Below are positions 33,710 through 42,525 of a stretch of 64,000 nt of DNA, one piece after another. Below the pieces are notes generated by a model, which saw only the letters and a list, made by a program, of their open reading frames with translations, was not told the origin of the DNA and did not search any database. The position numbers and the translations under genes were made by a program. Each line of letters begins with the position of its first letter. The stretch's first letter is position 1. Source of the stretch: Saccharothrix carnea (GTDB lineage: Bacteria > Actinomycetota > Actinomycetes > Mycobacteriales > Pseudonocardiaceae); the NCBI RefSeq assembly GCF_003014735.1, contig NZ_PYAX01000002.1:496001-560000 (forward strand), read 5' to 3'.

Positions 33710-33739
33710 ATAGCTTCAGTGCAGACCGAGAGAAGCATT

Positions 33740-33772
33740 CCGGGGCCGGACGGACGAACCGCCCGGCCCCGG
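33740..33772. terminator. Terminator of the carbohydrate operon
   Basis: CCGGGGCCGG at 33740-33749 pairs with CCGGCCCCGG at 33763-33772; the loop also holds an inner CGG/CCG pair. It is 8 bp past the GH16 stop on the minus strand. Confidence 0.75.
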
Positions 33773-33780
33773 TCGCGGCA

Positions 33781-35163
33781 CTAGCTCGCGGGCACCGTGT
33801 CCACGTGGTCCACGCCCGACGAGCGGTAGCCCGTCACGCGGGACTGGACCTGGGCCGGGCTGAGCACCTGGTCCTTGGCGAAGTACACGTAGTCCACGTG
33901 CTGCTGGTAGGCGCGGTCACCGGGGGCGCCCGCCAGGCCGCCCGAGATGAACCACAGGTTGAAGTTGATCGACATGGGCGTCTCCGGGTAGTACTTGTCG
34001 CCGTGGTCGGCCACCTGCGCGCCGTCCACGAAGTACTTCACCCGGCCACCGGACACCTGGATCACCAGGTCGTGCCACCCGGCGTAGCTCTGCCGCTGCT
34101 CGGTGTGGATGTTGTCGGCGAGCCAGGGCTCGTTGCGGTAGGTCTCCCAGGTCGTCTCGTACAGGATGTTCGCGGGCTCGCCCCACCCGCCGTTGGGCAG
34201 GTACTCGAAGTCGATCTCGCCGTAGTTCGGGTCGAGGTCGCTGTTCAGCGGCGTGATGGTGAAGAACGTCTGCACCACGTGGTCGCCATCGGGGCCGTAG
34301 ACCGGCGCGTCGGAGAACTTCACCCGGGCCGCGTACGTGCCCTCGAAGAACTTGCGCTGGTGGAACAGTTCGGTCTGGCGCGCCGAAGACCCGTTGTTGG
34401 ACGATTCCAGCCGCATCGACTTCTGGCCGTCCACGGTCGGGAACGTCACCTGCGCCGGGTCCCACACCGCGCCGGGCACGCCCGGACCGCCGCCGCCCGA
34501 GCGGACCGTCCAGCCGCGCTGCGAGATCCGCGAGTCACCGGAACCGGTGTAGTTGAAGTCGTCGAACAGCGCCGGGCCGTTCGGGTTCGGCGGGGTCGAG
34601 GACGTGGTGGTCGTGGTGGGACCGGTGCCGCCGGGCCCGGTGCCCCACAGCAGGGTGGCGCCGCGGTGCACGGTCACCCGTGACCACGCCGAGTAGGTGC
34701 CGGCGGCGCGGAACGAGTAGTCGTCGGTCTGGGTGATCGGACCCCAGTTCGACCGGTAGAACCGCAGTTGCAGGTCACCGGTGTCGGCGCCGGGGCCGAG
34801 CGAGCCGGCGCCCGCGGTGAACCCGACCTCCAGGTACCGGTCGGCGGTGCCGCCGGTCAGCGTGCCGAACGTGCCGGTGACGTTGCCGCAACCGCGCACC
34901 GCCCACGAGCACGCGAAGCGGTAGCCGACGTCCGGCGTCTCGCTCTTGAAGTAGTAGCGGACCTTCACCTCGCTCAGCGGCACGGTCGTGCCGCCGGTGT
35001 TGACCAGCTTGAACCACGGTTCGACCTGGTCGGTCGTGGCACCGGACGCGCTGGTCCGGTACTGGGCGGTGACCGAGTCGGCGGCCAACGCCATCGGTGC
35101 GGCCACCAGCGCGGCGACGGACACCGCGGCGGCGCCGATCGCGGCGATCATGCGTGCGTGCAC
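33781..35163 (-). CDS. Secreted CBM3-GH16 beta-glucanase-like protein
   Basis: A 460-residue exported protein. The signal peptide ends near APMALAA. Residues about 29-150 resemble a CBM3 cellulose-binding domain (VTAQYRTSASGATTDQVEPW, FKLVNTGGTTVPLSEVKVRYYF). A Thr/Pro linker (TTTTTSSTPPNPNG) follows, then a GH16 domain from about 200 with the catalytic ExDxE motif YGEIDFEYL. GH16 enzymes cut beta-1,3/1,4-glucans. GTG at 35163 has GAGGAG 8 nt upstream. It starts 17 bp after the GH20 stop, so it is the last gene of the operon. Confidence 0.88.
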   Translation of the reverse strand: MHARMIAAIGAAAVSVAALVAAPMALAADSVTAQYRTSASGATTDQVEPWFKLVNTGGTTVPLSEVKVRYYFKSETPDVGYRFACSWAVRGCGNVTGTFGTLTGGTADRYLEVGFTAGAGSLGPGADTGDLQLRFYRSNWGPITQTDDYSFRAAGTYSAWSRVTVHRGATLLWGTGPGGTGPTTTTTSSTPPNPNGPALFDDFNYTGSGDSRISQRGWTVRSGGGGPGVPGAVWDPAQVTFPTVDGQKSMRLESSNNGSSARQTELFHQRKFFEGTYAARVKFSDAPVYGPDGDHVVQTFFTITPLNSDLDPNYGEIDFEYLPNGGWGEPANILYETTWETYRNEPWLADNIHTEQRQSYAGWHDLVIQVSGGRVKYFVDGAQVADHGDKYYPETPMSINFNLWFISGGLAGAPGDRAYQQHVDYVYFAKDQVLSPAQVQSRVTGYRSSGVDHVDTVPAS

Positions 35164-35180
35164 TTCGGTTTCTCCTCAAG

Positions 35181-36665
35181 TCAGCAGGGTGGGACAGGGG
35201 AGCGGGCGTCGTCCTCCTTCCTGGGCAGGGGCACGGACAGCGCGCTCAGGCGGCCGGTGTGCGCGCGCATCCGTTCGGTGAAGTCGGTCCAGGAGGGGCG
35301 TTGCGCCCAGAGCGTGTCGGCCAACGCCGCCAGCCGCGGGTACGCCAGCCGTTCCAGGTGCCGCGCGGTCGGCACGTACTCCGTCCACAGGGCGCACTGG
35401 GCGCCGAGCACCCCGGCGGGCAACGGCAGGTGGTAGACGTCGTGCGAGGTCACGACCAGGCCGGGTTGACCGGCGGGTTCGTCGGGGTCGGCGGACTGCG
35501 GGTAGTCCAGGTAGGTGGACCGGTGCGGTGTCATCACCACGTCGTGCCCGAGGTCCATGGCCGTCCGCGCGTCGGCCGCGTCACGCCACGGCATCACGAT
35601 CGCGCGCGGGTCGCCGATCGGTTCCCACGACACCGGCACCCGTCCGCGTTCCACCACGTGGTCGGCCATCGCGCGCAGGAACCAGCCGTGCAGCTCGTGC
35701 GGCCCGGCCAGCCCTTCGCGCCGGACCCGCCGCGCCGCACCGGGACTGGACTCCCACTCGACGGTGGGGCATTCGTCGCCGCCGAGGTGGACGTGCGGGC
35801 CGGGGAACACCTCCACCACCTCGTCCAGCACGTCCCGGCAGAACTCCAGCACGGCGTCGTGCACCCCGAACACCGCGTCGCTGATGCCCCACCCCGTCCA
35901 CACCGGCAACCGCCGGCGGGGGAAGTTGCCCAGTTCCGGGTAGGCGGCCAGGGCGGCGCGGGCGTGGCCGGGCATCTCGATCTCCGGCACGATCCGCACA
36001 CCGCGTTCGTCGGCGTAGGACACCAGCGCGGTCAGCTCCGCGCGGGTGTACGAACCGCCGTGCGGCACGCCGTCGCCCATGCTCTCGGCCCGCCACGCGC
36101 CGACCGACGTCAGCTTCGGGTGGCGCGGCACCGGCATCCGCCAGCCCTGGTCGTCGGTCAGGTGCAGGTGCAGCACGTTCAGCTTGTGCACGGCCATCAG
36201 GTCGACGAACCGCCGCAGCACCGCGACCGGCTGGAAGTGCCGTGCGACGTCCAGCAGCACGCCGCGCCACGGCAGCCTCGGCGCGTCGCGCACGTCCACC
36301 CCCGGCAACGTCCAGTCCACTCCGGACACCGGCCGCGAGCCCAGCGCCCGGGGGGACAGCAGTTGCCGGATCGTCTGCACGCCGTGTGCGAGCCCGTGCC
36401 GCGTGGCCGCGCGCAACACGACCGCGTGCTCGTTCACGGTGAGCGCGTAGCCCTCGTCGCCGAGCCCGACCAGCCGGTCGTCCAGCGCGAACACCACCCG
36501 CCCGTCCTCGTGCAGCGGCAGCGGCAGGCCGGTCGACGGTCGCAGCAGCGCGCGCAGCAGCCTGGCCGCGCCCTCGGCGCCGGGCGTGGCCCGGATCGCC
36601 GTGTCGCGGTCGAGCGTGAACCGGCCGTGCCGCCGGATCAGCCGCGTCGGTCGTGGCACGATCAC
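35181..36665 (-). CDS. GH20 beta-N-acetylhexosaminidase, cytoplasmic
   Basis: A 494-residue GH20 enzyme. It has the N-terminal GH20b-type domain (about 1-125) and a TIM barrel with VHLGGDECPTVEW, where the Asp-Glu pair stabilises and protonates the N-acetyl-assisted reaction. Other family motifs are LDVARHFQPV, HLHLTDDQGWRMP and EIEMPGHA. No signal peptide, so it acts inside on imported chitobiose-like sugars. GTG at 36665 follows a G-run Shine-Dalgarno and lies 18 bp after the MalG-type permease. The 3' gene is the GH16. Confidence 0.92.
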   Translation of the reverse strand: MIVPRPTRLIRRHGRFTLDRDTAIRATPGAEGAARLLRALLRPSTGLPLPLHEDGRVVFALDDRLVGLGDEGYALTVNEHAVVLRAATRHGLAHGVQTIRQLLSPRALGSRPVSGVDWTLPGVDVRDAPRLPWRGVLLDVARHFQPVAVLRRFVDLMAVHKLNVLHLHLTDDQGWRMPVPRHPKLTSVGAWRAESMGDGVPHGGSYTRAELTALVSYADERGVRIVPEIEMPGHARAALAAYPELGNFPRRRLPVWTGWGISDAVFGVHDAVLEFCRDVLDEVVEVFPGPHVHLGGDECPTVEWESSPGAARRVRREGLAGPHELHGWFLRAMADHVVERGRVPVSWEPIGDPRAIVMPWRDAADARTAMDLGHDVVMTPHRSTYLDYPQSADPDEPAGQPGLVVTSHDVYHLPLPAGVLGAQCALWTEYVPTARHLERLAYPRLAALADTLWAQRPSWTDFTERMRAHTGRLSALSVPLPRKEDDARSPVPPC

Positions 36666-36682
36666 GAATCCCCCCAACGGTG

Positions 36683-37504
36683 TCAGCCCTTGACCGCGCC
36701 GCCGACGATCCCGGTGGTCACCCGGCCCTGGAGCACGAGGAACACCAGCAGCACCGGCAGCATGAACAGCGTCGAGGCGGCCATGGTGGCGCCCCAGTCC
36801 GTGCCGAACGTGTTGCTGAACGACGACAGCCACACCGGCAGCGTGCGGTCGTCCTGGTCCTTGATGATCAGCACGTTGGCGAAGGCGAACTCGTTCCACG
36901 CGGTGATGAACCCGAACAGCGACGTCGCCAGCAGGCCGGGCGCGAGCAGCGGGAACACCACGCGCCGGAACGCCTGCGCCCGTGAGCACCCGTCGACCAG
37001 CGCGGCCTCTTCGAGGTCGACCGGGATGGCGGCGAGGAACCCGCGCAGCGTCACCACCGTGAACGGCAGCGTGATCATGAAGTAGACCAGCGTGAGCATC
37101 CAGAGCGTGTCGAGCATCCCGGTGTCGCGGGCGATCACGTAGATCGGGATGAGCAGTGCCTCCCACGGCGTCATCTGCGCCACGAACACCATGAGGATGA
37201 ACCCGCGCCGCCCCTTCCACCGCAGCCGTGCCACGGCGAACGCCGCCAGCAGGGCCACCACCAGCGACAGCAGCACGGCACCGCCGGCGACCAGGATGCT
37301 GTTGCGCCAGAACGACCAGAACCCCTGCGCGGACACCGCCGTGCCGAAGTGCTCGAAGGTCAGCGACAGCGGCAGGAACGTCGGTGTGGCGGCCTGGATG
37401 TCCCGGGTCGGCTTGAACGCCGTCAGCACCATCCAGTACACCGGGAACACCGACACCACGAACACCACCACCGCGGCCACCGCGCGCAGCACCCGGCCGG
37501 TCAC
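36683..37504 (-). CDS. Carbohydrate ABC transporter permease (MalG type)
   Basis: A 273-residue inner-membrane permease with six helices. The EAA loop is DLEEAALVDGCSRAQAFRRVVFPLLAPG, and FPVYWMVLTAFKP is the typical start. GTG at 37504 overlaps the upstream permease stop as GTGA. The operon has no ATPase gene; such importers in actinomycetes normally use a shared MsiK-type ATPase from elsewhere. Confidence 0.92.
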   Translation of the reverse strand: MTGRVLRAVAAVVVFVVSVFPVYWMVLTAFKPTRDIQAATPTFLPLSLTFEHFGTAVSAQGFWSFWRNSILVAGGAVLLSLVVALLAAFAVARLRWKGRRGFILMVFVAQMTPWEALLIPIYVIARDTGMLDTLWMLTLVYFMITLPFTVVTLRGFLAAIPVDLEEAALVDGCSRAQAFRRVVFPLLAPGLLATSLFGFITAWNEFAFANVLIIKDQDDRTLPVWLSSFSNTFGTDWGATMAASTLFMLPVLLVFLVLQGRVTTGIVGGAVKG

Positions 37505-38454
37505 GAGACCTCCTCCTGCCGGTACATCTGGCGGAAGTACGCCAGCAGCGCGAGCACGAGCAGCAGCACCATGAGCATCGACACCGCCGCGCCCAGGTCG
37601 TAGCGCTGCAACGACTGCGCGACCTGGAACGCGTACACCGGCAACGTCGTGGTGGCCTGCCCCGGCCCGCCCTGCGAGATGACCCAGATCTGCACGAACG
37701 CCTTGACCACCCAGATGACCTCCAGGCAGGTGATCAGGCCGAACATGGCCCGCAGCACGGGGAACGTGATGGAGGCGAACACCCGCCAGGCGCCCGCGCC
37801 GTCCATCCGCGCGGCCTCGTACAGCTCGGACGGGATCGTCACCATGGCCGCGTACAGCGACAGCGCCGCGAACGGCACCGACTGCCACACGATCAACGCC
37901 ACCAGGATGGCGAACGTGGCCGGGCCGTCGGCGAACCACGTGTAGTCGCGGTAGCCCTCGAACCCGAGCCGGACCAGCGCCCAGTTGACCACGCCGAGCC
38001 GGGACTGGAACAGCCATTGGAACACCGTGGTCGCCGCGATCACCGGCGTGGCCCACACCAGCACCAGCCCGGACATGACCAGCAGCCGGGTCCACTTGCC
38101 CAGCCGCACCAACAGGAGTGCGACCAGGGTGGACAGCACCATGATCAGCACGACGTTGACCGCGGTGAACACCAGCGTCCGCCGGACCACCGCCCAGAAC
38201 TCGGGATCGGTCAGCACCCGCGTGTAGTTGGCCAGGCCGACGAACCGCGCGTCGCCGCGCACCAGCTGCGGCAGGCCGAACTCCTGCAGTGAGATGATCA
38301 CGTTGCGGACCAGCGGGTACAGCAGCAGGAACCCGGTGGCCAGCACGGTCGGCGCGATCAGCAGGTACGGCCACCAGGACGTGCGGCGGCGCCGTGGCGG
38401 GGGAGGGGTCGACGGCGGGCGGCGCTCGACCGCCCGCGTCAGCGTCGTCGTCAT
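37501..38454 (-). CDS. Carbohydrate ABC transporter permease (MalF type)
   Basis: A 317-residue permease with six helices and the EAA loop ELYEAARMDGAGAWRVFASITFPVLR. N-terminal 25 residues are proline/arginine-rich and cytoplasmic. It starts 1 nt after the binding-protein stop. Confidence 0.92.
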   Translation of the reverse strand: MTTTLTRAVERRPPSTPPPPRRRRTSWWPYLLIAPTVLATGFLLLYPLVRNVIISLQEFGLPQLVRGDARFVGLANYTRVLTDPEFWAVVRRTLVFTAVNVVLIMVLSTLVALLLVRLGKWTRLLVMSGLVLVWATPVIAATTVFQWLFQSRLGVVNWALVRLGFEGYRDYTWFADGPATFAILVALIVWQSVPFAALSLYAAMVTIPSELYEAARMDGAGAWRVFASITFPVLRAMFGLITCLEVIWVVKAFVQIWVISQGGPGQATTTLPVYAFQVAQSLQRYDLGAAVSMLMVLLLVLALLAYFRQMYRQEEVS

Positions 38455-38455
38455 G

Positions 38456-39700
38456 CTAGGCGCCCGAGTTGAGCGCCTGGGTGATCACCCGGTCCGCCTC
38501 GGCCGCGGCGGTCGCCGGGTCGGCGCCGGTCAGCACCGCGGTCAGGAACTCCTTGATCGGGTTGCGCGCCTCGACGGCCGCCCAGTTCGGCGAGTTCGGC
38601 GTGGCGTGCCCGTTGACCGCGCCCGCCGCCATCGCCGCCGCGCCGGGGTCGTCGCCGACCGCGCTCGCCAGCGAGGTCCGGTTGGGCACGTAGTTCATCG
38701 CCTTGGCCAGCTCGACCTGCCACTTCTCCCCGGCCAGCGCCTTGACCACGGCGTACGCGCCGTCCTGGCGGGTCGAGGCGAGCGGGATGATCAGGTCGGA
38801 GCCGCCGGTGAACACCGCGCCCGGGGTGGCCGCGGTCTTGCCGGGGACGGGGAAGAAGCCGAGCTTGTCGGCCAGGTCGGGGTTGGCCTTGGCGACGAGC
38901 TTCGCCGCGCCCGGCACGGCGATGAACTGCGCGACCTTCCCACCCGCGACCACGTCGGTCTGCTGCGGCTTGGCCTCGTCGGAGTCCTTCGGCCCGTCAC
39001 CCAACGCCTGGAGCTTCTGGTAGAAGTCCGCGCCCGCCAACGCTTCCGGCGTGTTGAGCGAGCCGGCCCACTTCTCGCCGTCCTGCTCGGCGAGGTCGCC
39101 GCCCTCGTCCCAGACGAACCCGGCGAGCACGTACCAGTTCTGGCCGGGCAGGTAGATGCCCTGGGTGTCGCCTTGATCCAGCTTGGCGGTGGTGGCCAGC
39201 CACTCGTCCCGAGTCTTCGGCGGCGTCACCCCGGCCGCCTCGAACAGGTCCTTGCGGTAGATGACGACCCGGTTCGCCGCGTAGAACGGGATGCCGAACT
39301 GCTTGCCGCCCACCGCGCCCGGCTCGGCCAGGCCGGGGATCCAGTCGTCGCCGCCCAGCTCGCCGACCTTGTCCGACAGGTCGGTGACGCCGTCGCTGGC
39401 CGCGTACTGGGCGACCTGGGTGTTGCCGACCTCGATCACGTCCGGCGGGTCGGTGCTGGCCAGCGCGCTGGTCACCTTCTGGGTGATGCCGTTCCACTCC
39501 TGGACCTGGATCTTCACGTCGAGTTCGGGGTGCTCGCGCTCGAACTCGGTCTCGAAGCGGCTGACGAAGTCGTCGGTGGCCGAGTCCTTCATCAGCCAGA
39601 CGGTGATCTCCTGCCGGCCGCCGGACGCGCCCGGCTCGGCACCGCAGGCGGACAGGGCGACCAACGACGCGAGGACGAAGGCGACGGGGCGGTTCGACAC
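38456..39700 (-). CDS. Sugar ABC transporter substrate-binding lipoprotein
   Basis: A 414-residue group-1 sugar-binding protein. Lipobox LVALSACG predicts a lipid-anchored extracytoplasmic protein. The body shows EITVWLMKDSATDDF, FEREHPELDVKIQVQEWNG and GIPFYAANRVVIYRKDLFEAAG. GTG start at 39700 with GAGGTGA upstream. With the neighbouring GH20 and DasR-like regulator, chitobiose or a related amino-sugar oligomer is the likely ligand; beta-glucan fragments are possible given the GH16. Confidence 0.9.
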   Translation of the reverse strand: MSNRPVAFVLASLVALSACGAEPGASGGRQEITVWLMKDSATDDFVSRFETEFEREHPELDVKIQVQEWNGITQKVTSALASTDPPDVIEVGNTQVAQYAASDGVTDLSDKVGELGGDDWIPGLAEPGAVGGKQFGIPFYAANRVVIYRKDLFEAAGVTPPKTRDEWLATTAKLDQGDTQGIYLPGQNWYVLAGFVWDEGGDLAEQDGEKWAGSLNTPEALAGADFYQKLQALGDGPKDSDEAKPQQTDVVAGGKVAQFIAVPGAAKLVAKANPDLADKLGFFPVPGKTAATPGAVFTGGSDLIIPLASTRQDGAYAVVKALAGEKWQVELAKAMNYVPNRTSLASAVGDDPGAAAMAAGAVNGHATPNSPNWAAVEARNPIKEFLTAVLTGADPATAAAEADRVITQALNSGA

Positions 39701-39717
39701 GTCTCACCTCTCAGCTG

Positions 39718-39727
39718 ACCAATTGGT
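39718..39727. promoter_or_regulatory. ACCAATTGGT palindrome near the binding-protein start
   Basis: A perfect 10-bp palindrome 18 bp upstream of the binding-protein gene, with ACCA/TGGT half-sites of the kind bound by HutC-type GntR regulators. Confidence 0.5.
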
Positions 39728-39795
39728 AAACTCAGGTGGAGCGTGTCGAAGATGGCATAGACCAATGTGGCAGTCAACACCCAGTTCACAGCGGT

Positions 39796-39807
39796 GAGAG
39801 CGCTCTC
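39796..39807. promoter_or_regulatory. LacI-type palindrome GAGAGCGCTCTC
   Basis: A perfect 12-bp palindrome in the middle of the divergent spacer. It resembles the CebR operator (TGGGAGCGCTCCCA), suggesting a second input from a cellobiose/beta-glucan regulator encoded elsewhere. Confidence 0.55.
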
Positions 39808-39828
39808 GATCTTCGCATGAACGGACCT

Positions 39829-39852
39829 GACCACTGGTCTGACATACTGGTC
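39829..39852. promoter_or_regulatory. GntR/DasR-type half-site cluster
   Basis: GACCACTGGTC (39829-39839) is a palindrome whose right half ACTGGTC is repeated directly 13 bp later (39846-39852). ACTGGTC is the half-site of the DasR responsive element. It lies 29 bp before the regulator start, fitting autoregulation. Confidence 0.55.
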
Positions 39853-39880
39853 GGCGACCGGCAAGACGAAGGCAGGCGGC

Positions 39881-40693
39881 ATGGCCGAACCGATCCTCAA
39901 GCGCGAACGGGTGCGCGACTACCTGCTCGAACTCATCGAGACGCACCCACCGGGCGCGCCCATCCCGGCCGAGCGCGTGCTGTGCCGCCAGCTCTCGGTG
40001 TCCAGGCCCACGCTGCGCTCGGCGGTGGACGAACTGGTCAACACCGGCCTGCTGGTCCGCCAGCACGGCCGCGGCACGTTCGTCGCGCCCGCCAAGATCA
40101 CCCAGGAGCTGGTGTCGGGCGACCGCGCGATGACGGTGCCGCAGGCGGGCGGCGCGTGGACGAGCCGGGTGCTGGAGCACGCCCGCGTCCCGGCCGGCGC
40201 GCGGGTCGGCCGCAGGCTGCGCGTGTCGCCGGCCGCCGAGATCACCTACATCGCCCGGCTTCGCCTGGTCGACGGCGCGCCGATGGCGATCGAGTACCTG
40301 CACGTGCCGGTCGCCGTGGCACCCGGCCTCACGGTCGAGGACATGGAGTCGGGCAACTTCTACGACCGCCTCGCCGACCACGGCGTGCACGTCAGCGACG
40401 CGGTGCAGTCCATCGAGCCCACGGTCACCAACGACGCCGAGTCGGAGCTGCTGGGCGTGCCGGTGTTCGCGCCCGCGCTGCTGTTCGAGCGGCTGACCAA
40501 CGACACCACCGGCCGGCCGGTCGAGTACGTGCACTCGCTGTACCGGGGCGACCGCTACCGGATCGTCTCCCGGCTGTCGCTCGCGCCTTCGGCGCCCTCG
40601 CCCGGCGCGCGGACCGGCCACCACCCCGGCATCCCGCCCGGTGACCTGTCGTCCGGCCCGGTCCGCTCGGCCACCACCGGTGACGTCCAGTAG
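39881..40693 (+). CDS. GntR family regulator, HutC/DasR-like
   Basis: A 270-residue regulator. The winged helix (about 5-70) shows IPAERVLCRQLSVSRPTLRSAVDELVNTGLLVRQHGRGTF and is followed by a UTRA effector domain (about 90-235; SRVLEHARVPAG, FERLTNDTTGRPVEYVHSLYRGDRY). UTRA domains bind phosphorylated sugars; in DasR the effector is glucosamine-6-phosphate. The final 35 residues are a low-complexity tail. It is divergent from the carbohydrate operon, its likely target. Confidence 0.9.
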   Translation: MAEPILKRERVRDYLLELIETHPPGAPIPAERVLCRQLSVSRPTLRSAVDELVNTGLLVRQHGRGTFVAPAKITQELVSGDRAMTVPQAGGAWTSRVLEHARVPAGARVGRRLRVSPAAEITYIARLRLVDGAPMAIEYLHVPVAVAPGLTVEDMESGNFYDRLADHGVHVSDAVQSIEPTVTNDAESELLGVPVFAPALLFERLTNDTTGRPVEYVHSLYRGDRYRIVSRLSLAPSAPSPGARTGHHPGIPPGDLSSGPVRSATTGDVQ

Positions 40694-40771
40694 CCCTCGG
40701 TCGTTGCCCGTGCGACCGGCCGCCCGTGCTGCCAGGATGGGCCCGCCCGGACGACCTTCGAGGAGGACACG

Positions 40772-41179
40772 GTGACCTCTCGGCTCAACCCGTACATCAG
40801 CTTCGCCGGCAACGCGCGCGAGGCGATGGAGTTCTACGAATCGGTCTTCGGCGGCACGCTGCGGCTCAACACGTTCGGCGAGTACGGCGACCCCGACGCG
40901 CCCGAGGCGGAGAAGATCATGCACGGCATGCTGGAGACGGCCGGCGGTTACACGATCATGGGTGCCGACACCCCGCCCGGCATGCCCCTCACCGCGGGCG
41001 ACAACGTCACCATCAGCCTCAGCGGTGACGACTCCGACGAATTGCGCGGCTACTGGGACAAGCTGTCCGACGGCGGCACCGTCAGCGTGCCGCTGGAGAA
41101 GCAGATGTGGGGCGACGAGTTCGGCGCCTGCCAGGACCGCTTCGGCATCTCCTGGATGGTCAACATCAGCGGCACCTGA
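40772..41179 (+). CDS. PhnB-like VOC family protein
   Basis: A 135-residue glyoxalase-fold protein of the PhnB/3-demethylubiquinone methyltransferase-like group: LNPYISFAGNAREAMEFYESVFGG at the start and EFGACQDRFGISWMVNIS at the end. GTG start after AGGAGG at 40761-40766. Function in this group is mostly unknown. Confidence 0.9.
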   Translation: MTSRLNPYISFAGNAREAMEFYESVFGGTLRLNTFGEYGDPDAPEAEKIMHGMLETAGGYTIMGADTPPGMPLTAGDNVTISLSGDDSDELRGYWDKLSDGGTVSVPLEKQMWGDEFGACQDRFGISWMVNISGT

Positions 41180-41201
41180 GCGCGCCCGCCGCCCGGCCTC
41201 G

Positions 41202-41207
41202 TACCAT
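41202..41207 (+). promoter_or_regulatory. -10 element for a leaderless BlaI transcript
   Basis: TACCAT ends 6 nt before the GTG at 41214, the position expected when transcription starts at the first codon. No Shine-Dalgarno precedes that GTG. Confidence 0.5.
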
Positions 41208-41213
41208 CGGCAC

Positions 41214-41567
41214 GTGGTGAACCGGCTTGGCGAGTTGGAACGGGCGGCGATGGACGTCCTGTGGGACCGCGGCGAGCCGGTCGCGGTGCGGGACGTCGTG
41301 CGCGCGTTGGCCGACCGCGACCTCGCCTACACGACCGTGATGACGGTGCTGAACCGGTTGGCGAAGAAGGGTTTCGTCCGCCGCGAGGCGGGTGAGGGCC
41401 GCGCCTGGTACTACGCGCCGGTGGCCAGCCGCGAGCAGTACGTGGCCCGGTTGATGCTGGACGCGCTGTCGCTGACCGGCGACCGGGAGACCGCGCTGGC
41501 GCACTTCGCGCAGTCGATGACCCCGCCCGAGGCGGAGGCGCTGAGCCAGGCGTTGGACGAGCGGTGA
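41214..41567 (+). CDS. blaI: BlaI/MecI/CopY family transcriptional repressor
   Basis: A 117-residue winged-helix repressor: ERAAMDVLWDRGEPVAVRDVV, AYTTVMTVLNRLAKKGFVRREAG and GRAWYYAPVASREQYVA, then a C-terminal dimerisation region. Translation seems leaderless (GTG 41214 or 41217). It overlaps the M56 peptidase gene as GTGA. Such pairs respond to cell-wall stress: the membrane peptidase leads to BlaI cleavage and derepression. Confidence 0.9.
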   Translation: MVNRLGELERAAMDVLWDRGEPVAVRDVVRALADRDLAYTTVMTVLNRLAKKGFVRREAGEGRAWYYAPVASREQYVARLMLDALSLTGDRETALAHFAQSMTPPEAEALSQALDER

Positions 41568-42445
41568 ACGCCGCGCTGCACCTGGCGGCGACGCTGGTGC
41601 TGTGCGTGGCGGTGGCGGGTCCGCTCGCCCGTGCCCGGTGGGTGTGGCGCGCACCGCGCACCGGGATCCTGCTGTGGCAGATGCTCGGCCTGTCCTGGGC
41701 GCTGTCCGCGGTCGGACTGCTGCTCGCCCTCGGCCTCGCCCCGTACGACGCACCCATCCCGGTCGCGCTGGCCCGGTGGGTGGACGACGCGGTGCGCGGC
41801 GACGTGACGCCGTTCGCGGTGCTGGTCGTGCTCGGCCTGCTGTCCGCGCTGGACCTGGTGATCGGTCTGGTGTGGACGTGGTGCTCGGTGCTGCGGGTGC
41901 GGCGCAGGCACCGCGACGTGCTGGCCCTGGTCGCCCGCCGGGACGACGCCGCGCCCGGTGCGTTCGTGCTCGACCACCCGCACGTCGTCGCCTACTGCGT
42001 GCCCGGCGCCCGGTCGGCCGTCGTGCTCAGCTCGGGCGCGCTGACCGCGTTGACCCGCGACCAGGTGGACGCCGTGCTGGGGCACGAGCACGCGCACGGG
42101 CGTGAGCGGCACGACCTGGTGCTGCTGCCGTTCAGCGCGTTGTGCGCGGTGCTGCCGAAGGTCCGCCTGGTCCGGTCGGTCGCACGGGCGGTGGCGTTGC
42201 TGGTGGAGATGCGGGCCGACGAGAGCGCGAGCCTGCGGCACGGTGCCCAGCCGCTCGCCGCGGCGCTGCGCAGGTTCGGCTCGGCACGCCCGCCCGAGGG
42301 TGCGCTGGGCGCGGCCGACGTCGCGGTGGAAGCCCGGTTGGACCGCCTGGCCGGCCTGCCGCCGCTGCCCGGCGCGCTGCGGTGGTCCGCCCTGGTCACG
42401 GGGCTGGTGCTGGTGTCGACGCCGTTGAGCTTCCTGGTCCGTTGA
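41564..42445 (+). CDS. M56 family (BlaR1/MecR1-like) membrane metallopeptidase
   Basis: A 293-residue membrane protein with three or four helices and a cytoplasmic zinc-protease motif GHEHAHGRERHD (HExxH) at about 168-179, then EMRADESA with the third ligand. No extracellular penicillin-binding sensor domain is present, as in other actinobacterial homologues. It probably inactivates BlaI. GTG start coupled to BlaI. Confidence 0.88.
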   Translation: MNAALHLAATLVLCVAVAGPLARARWVWRAPRTGILLWQMLGLSWALSAVGLLLALGLAPYDAPIPVALARWVDDAVRGDVTPFAVLVVLGLLSALDLVIGLVWTWCSVLRVRRRHRDVLALVARRDDAAPGAFVLDHPHVVAYCVPGARSAVVLSSGALTALTRDQVDAVLGHEHAHGRERHDLVLLPFSALCAVLPKVRLVRSVARAVALLVEMRADESASLRHGAQPLAAALRRFGSARPPEGALGAADVAVEARLDRLAGLPPLPGALRWSALVTGLVLVSTPLSFLVR

Positions 42446-42472
42446 ACTGCGGGCGAACCCTCTCCGAGGGCT

Positions 42473-42504
42473 ACTACAACGTGTAGTGCTACGTTCTGTA
42501 GTAG
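42473..42504. promoter_or_regulatory. BlaI-like operator pair
   Basis: ACTACAACGTGTAGT (42473-42487) has perfect ACTACA/TGTAGT halves. A second element, CTAC-N5-GTAGTAG (42489-42504), follows directly. Both match the TACTACA/TGTAGTA half-sites of BlaI/MecI boxes. They lie 22 bp upstream of the next gene, so that gene and ccsB are probably BlaI targets. Confidence 0.7.
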
Positions 42505-42525
42505 TCATCTCGGAGGGGTTGTTCG

